This document shows, in pieces, positions 5,291-7,032 of a stretch of DNA of 7,032 nt. This DNA comes from SZUA-448 sp045593785 (GTDB lineage: Bacteria; Bacillota; Clostridia; Lachnospirales; Lachnospiraceae). The notes beneath the pieces are model-generated. The model was not told the DNA's origin and made no database searches. It worked only from the letters and a program-made list of their open reading frames with translations. Location of the stretch: the NCBI GenBank assembly GCA_045593785.1, contig JAZNXH010000041.1, positions 1-7,032 of the forward strand. Direction: 5' to 3'. The position numbers and the translations under genes were made by a program. Positions within the stretch are counted from its first letter, which is position 1. Each line of letters starts with the position of its first letter.

Positions 5291-6889
5291 ATGAATCAGA
5301 TGGAAGCAAAAACGATAATATGCGAAGGAAAGGCTGCACTTGGTATTGAGTTCGGTTCAACTCGTATTAAGGCGGTATTGGTGGATGTAGCAAACGAAGT
5401 GCTTGCAATGGGAAGCCATGATTGGGAAAACCGTTATGAGAACGGTGTATGGACTTACAGCCTTGATGATATCTGGGGCGGCCTGCAGGACTGCTATACA
5501 AGCCTTTTGAAAGATGTAAAAGAAAAATACGATACAGAGATTACACGGCTTTCTGCACTTGGTTTTAGTGCCATGATGCACGGATATATGGCGTTTGACA
5601 AGGAGGACAATCTGCTTGTGCCATTCCGTACCTGGCGTAATACGATTACAGAGCAGGCTTCCGTGGAACTGACAGAACTGTTTAATTTCCATATTCCGCA
5701 GAGATGGAGTATTGCTCATTTGTATCAGGCTATATTAAATGGCGAAGAGCATGTAAAAGATATCGATTACATTACTACATTGGAAGGTTATATCCATTGG
5801 AAATTAACAGGCAAAAAGGTGCTTGGTATCGGTGAAAACTCCGGTATGTTCCCAATTGATTCCGATACAAAATATTACAATAAGAAAATGATCGCACAGT
5901 TCGATGAACTGGTAGCGGACAAAGGCTTCCCATGGAAACTGGAAGACATTATGCCGGGCGTACTTGTTGCCGGTGAAGATGCAGGCGTATTAACAGAAGA
6001 AGGTGCTAAGCTTCTTGATGTTTCCGGTAACTTAGAAGCAGGTATTCCTTTATGTCCTCCGGAAGGGGATGCAGGAACGGGTATGGTAGCAACCAATGCG
6101 GTGGCTAAGCGTACAGCCAATGTTTCAGCAGGTACATCTTCTTTCTCCATGGCAGTACTTGAGAAGGATTTATCACAGGCATACGATGAAATCGATTTAG
6201 TTACCACTCCTACGGGAGCGGCGGTTGCAATGGTTCACTGCAACAACTGTACTTCTGATTTGAATGCATGGGTTAATATCTTCAAAGAATTTGCAGAGAG
6301 CTTTGGCATGAAAGTGGATATGAACGAATTGTTTAGCACTTTATATAACAAAGCTATGGAAGGAGATGCAGATTGCGGCGGATTACTCGCATACAATTAT
6401 TTCTCCGGTGAGCATATTACAGGCTTTGAAGAAGGTCGTCCAATGGTTGTTCGTACACCGGAAAGCAAATTCAACCTTGCAAACTTTGTAAGAGTTAACT
6501 TATATACATCACTTGGTGCATTAAAGGTAGGTCTTGATATCCTTATGAAGGAAGAAGGCGTTAAGTGTGACAAGGTTACAGGCCACGGCGGATTATTTAA
6601 GACTCCTGTTGTAGGTCAGTCATTCCTTGCAGCTGCTATGAACACACCGGTTTCTGTTATGGAAACAGCAGGTGAAGGTGGAGCTTGGGGTATTGCACTT
6701 CTTGCATCATACCTTGTAAACAAGGCAGAAGGCGAAACACTTGATGACTTCCTTAACAACAAGATTTTCGCAGGTCAGAAGTCAGTAACACTTGAGCCAA
6801 ACGCTGATGATGTAGCAGGCTTTGACAAGTTTATCGAACGCTACAAAGCAGGTCTTCCAATCGAAAGAGCAGCAGTAGAAAATTTATAA
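5291..6889 (+). CDS. FGGY-family carbohydrate kinase, probably a pentulose kinase
   Basis: Cytosolic ATP-dependent sugar kinase of the actin-like FGGY superfamily. The phosphate-1 loop is GIEFGSTRIKAVLVD (18-32). The substrate-site segment SAMMHGYMAFD (93-103) recalls the QMHG motif of xylulokinases. GDAGTGMVA (259-267) carries the catalytic base D260. NVSAGTSSFSMA (277-288) is the phosphate-2 region and GHGGLFKTPVVGQ (431-443) the adenosine motif. At 532 residues it is somewhat longer than typical xylulokinases (about 480-500) and close to ribulokinase length. It resembles the clostridial kinases that serve as L-ribulokinase (AraK type) and are often annotated as xylulokinase; this is recalled likeness. 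No isomerase or epimerase gene is in the window to fix the substrate (L-ribulose, D-xylulose or another ketose). The start at 5291 has AGAAGGAA upstream; the Met four codons in is less well placed. A terminator follows, so it looks monocistronic. Confidence 0.88.
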   Translation: MNQMEAKTIICEGKAALGIEFGSTRIKAVLVDVANEVLAMGSHDWENRYENGVWTYSLDDIWGGLQDCYTSLLKDVKEKYDTEITRLSALGFSAMMHGYMAFDKEDNLLVPFRTWRNTITEQASVELTELFNFHIPQRWSIAHLYQAILNGEEHVKDIDYITTLEGYIHWKLTGKKVLGIGENSGMFPIDSDTKYYNKKMIAQFDELVADKGFPWKLEDIMPGVLVAGEDAGVLTEEGAKLLDVSGNLEAGIPLCPPEGDAGTGMVATNAVAKRTANVSAGTSSFSMAVLEKDLSQAYDEIDLVTTPTGAAVAMVHCNNCTSDLNAWVNIFKEFAESFGMKVDMNELFSTLYNKAMEGDADCGGLLAYNYFSGEHITGFEEGRPMVVRTPESKFNLANFVRVNLYTSLGALKVGLDILMKEEGVKCDKVTGHGGLFKTPVVGQSFLAAAMNTPVSVMETAGEGGAWGIALLASYLVNKAEGETLDDFLNNKIFAGQKSVTLEPNADDVAGFDKFIERYKAGLPIERAAVENL

Positions 6890-6908
6890 TTATATAATAA
6901 AGACTTAT

Positions 6909-6944
6909 ACGCCCCTGAGAAATTAATTTTCAGGGGTGTTTTTT
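6909..6944 (+). terminator. intrinsic terminator after the FGGY kinase
   Basis: A stem of about 13 bp (6909-6921 with 6927-6939, core CCCCTGA / TCAGGGG) closes on a 5-base loop and runs into TTTTTT (6939-6944). It lies 19 bases after the kinase stop codon and separates that gene from the one starting at 7013. Confidence 0.92.
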
Positions 6945-7012
6945 ATATAATAGTAGTAAATTACAGGAAAATATGATAAAATGAATTCAAATAATGTAAA
7001 TGGAGGTTTATT

Positions 7013-7032
7013 ATGCAGTACAGAGATTTTGG
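7013..7032 (+). CDS. start of a gene, probably aldo/keto reductase, cut by window edge
   Basis: ATG at 7013 preceded by TGGAGG (7001-7006) with six bases of spacing, an excellent ribosome site. Only seven codons are visible (MQYRDFG). This opening is common in clostridial aldo/keto reductases, which often start M-[QE]-Y-R-x-[FL]-G, but seven residues cannot prove it. TATAAT at 6946-6951 is a possible -10 hexamer just after the upstream terminator, without a good -35 partner. Confidence 0.45.

Noticed and set aside
4878..5360. Minus-strand open frame of 160 codons over the regulator 3' end and the next gene's 5' end
   Set aside because: Its composition is that of an antisense shadow; it crosses two real genes and the promoter region between them and shows no recognisable domain.
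1..7032. CRISPR array, tRNA/rRNA genes, insertion sequences, phage or toxin-antitoxin genes
   Set aside because: I saw no regularly spaced repeats, tRNA-like cloverleaf, transposase motifs or small toxin-antitoxin pair on either strand.

Overview
The window looks like chromosomal DNA of an anaerobic, spore-forming, low-to-mid-GC Firmicute, most likely a Lachnospiraceae or related Clostridia. The grounds are the gene content (meso-diaminopimelate dehydrogenase, CotF-type spore coat proteins, a biotin-dependent sodium-pump decarboxylase beta subunit, a KdpD/KdpE-type two-component system, a clostridial-type FGGY sugar kinase), strong GGAGG-like ribosome sites and intrinsic terminators with U-tracts. 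The genus is inferred, not shown.

Layout. At 1-929 (+) lies the 3' nine-tenths of ddh (lysine and peptidoglycan precursor synthesis). It ends in a stem-loop that can terminate transcription in both directions. Facing it on the minus strand is a two-gene cluster of small spore-coat-like proteins (1322-1047 and 1543-1361). Upstream of that, and separated by a minus-strand terminator at 1610-1648, is a second minus-strand unit. It holds a full-length decarboxylase beta subunit (2986-1868), the membrane sodium channel of the pump, followed by a 47-residue single-membrane-span protein that resembles a minimal gamma subunit (1838-1695). No carboxyltransferase or biotin carrier gene is in the window.

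A 292-base divergent intergenic region (2987-3278) separates the pump genes from a plus-strand two-component system: a histidine kinase equal to the C-terminal half of KdpD (DUF4118 plus kinase core, 3279-4376) and a KdpE-like OmpR-family response regulator (4452-5162). This intergenic region is rich in structure: a 28-bp dyad next to the pump gene, TACGTTTT direct repeats and TTAACG direct repeats each with 11-bp period, and an extended -10 promoter for the kinase. A plausible reading is that the response regulator controls its own operon and perhaps the sodium-pump unit, giving an ion-homeostasis module. This is inference.

Downstream, with its own promoter, is a 532-residue FGGY carbohydrate kinase (5291-6889), probably a pentulose kinase, closed by a strong terminator. 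The last 20 bases begin another gene, probably an aldo/keto reductase. I see no RNA genes, insertion sequences, CRISPR arrays or phage genes. The most interesting parts are the beta/mini-gamma pump pair without an alpha subunit and the architecture of the shared intergenic region.
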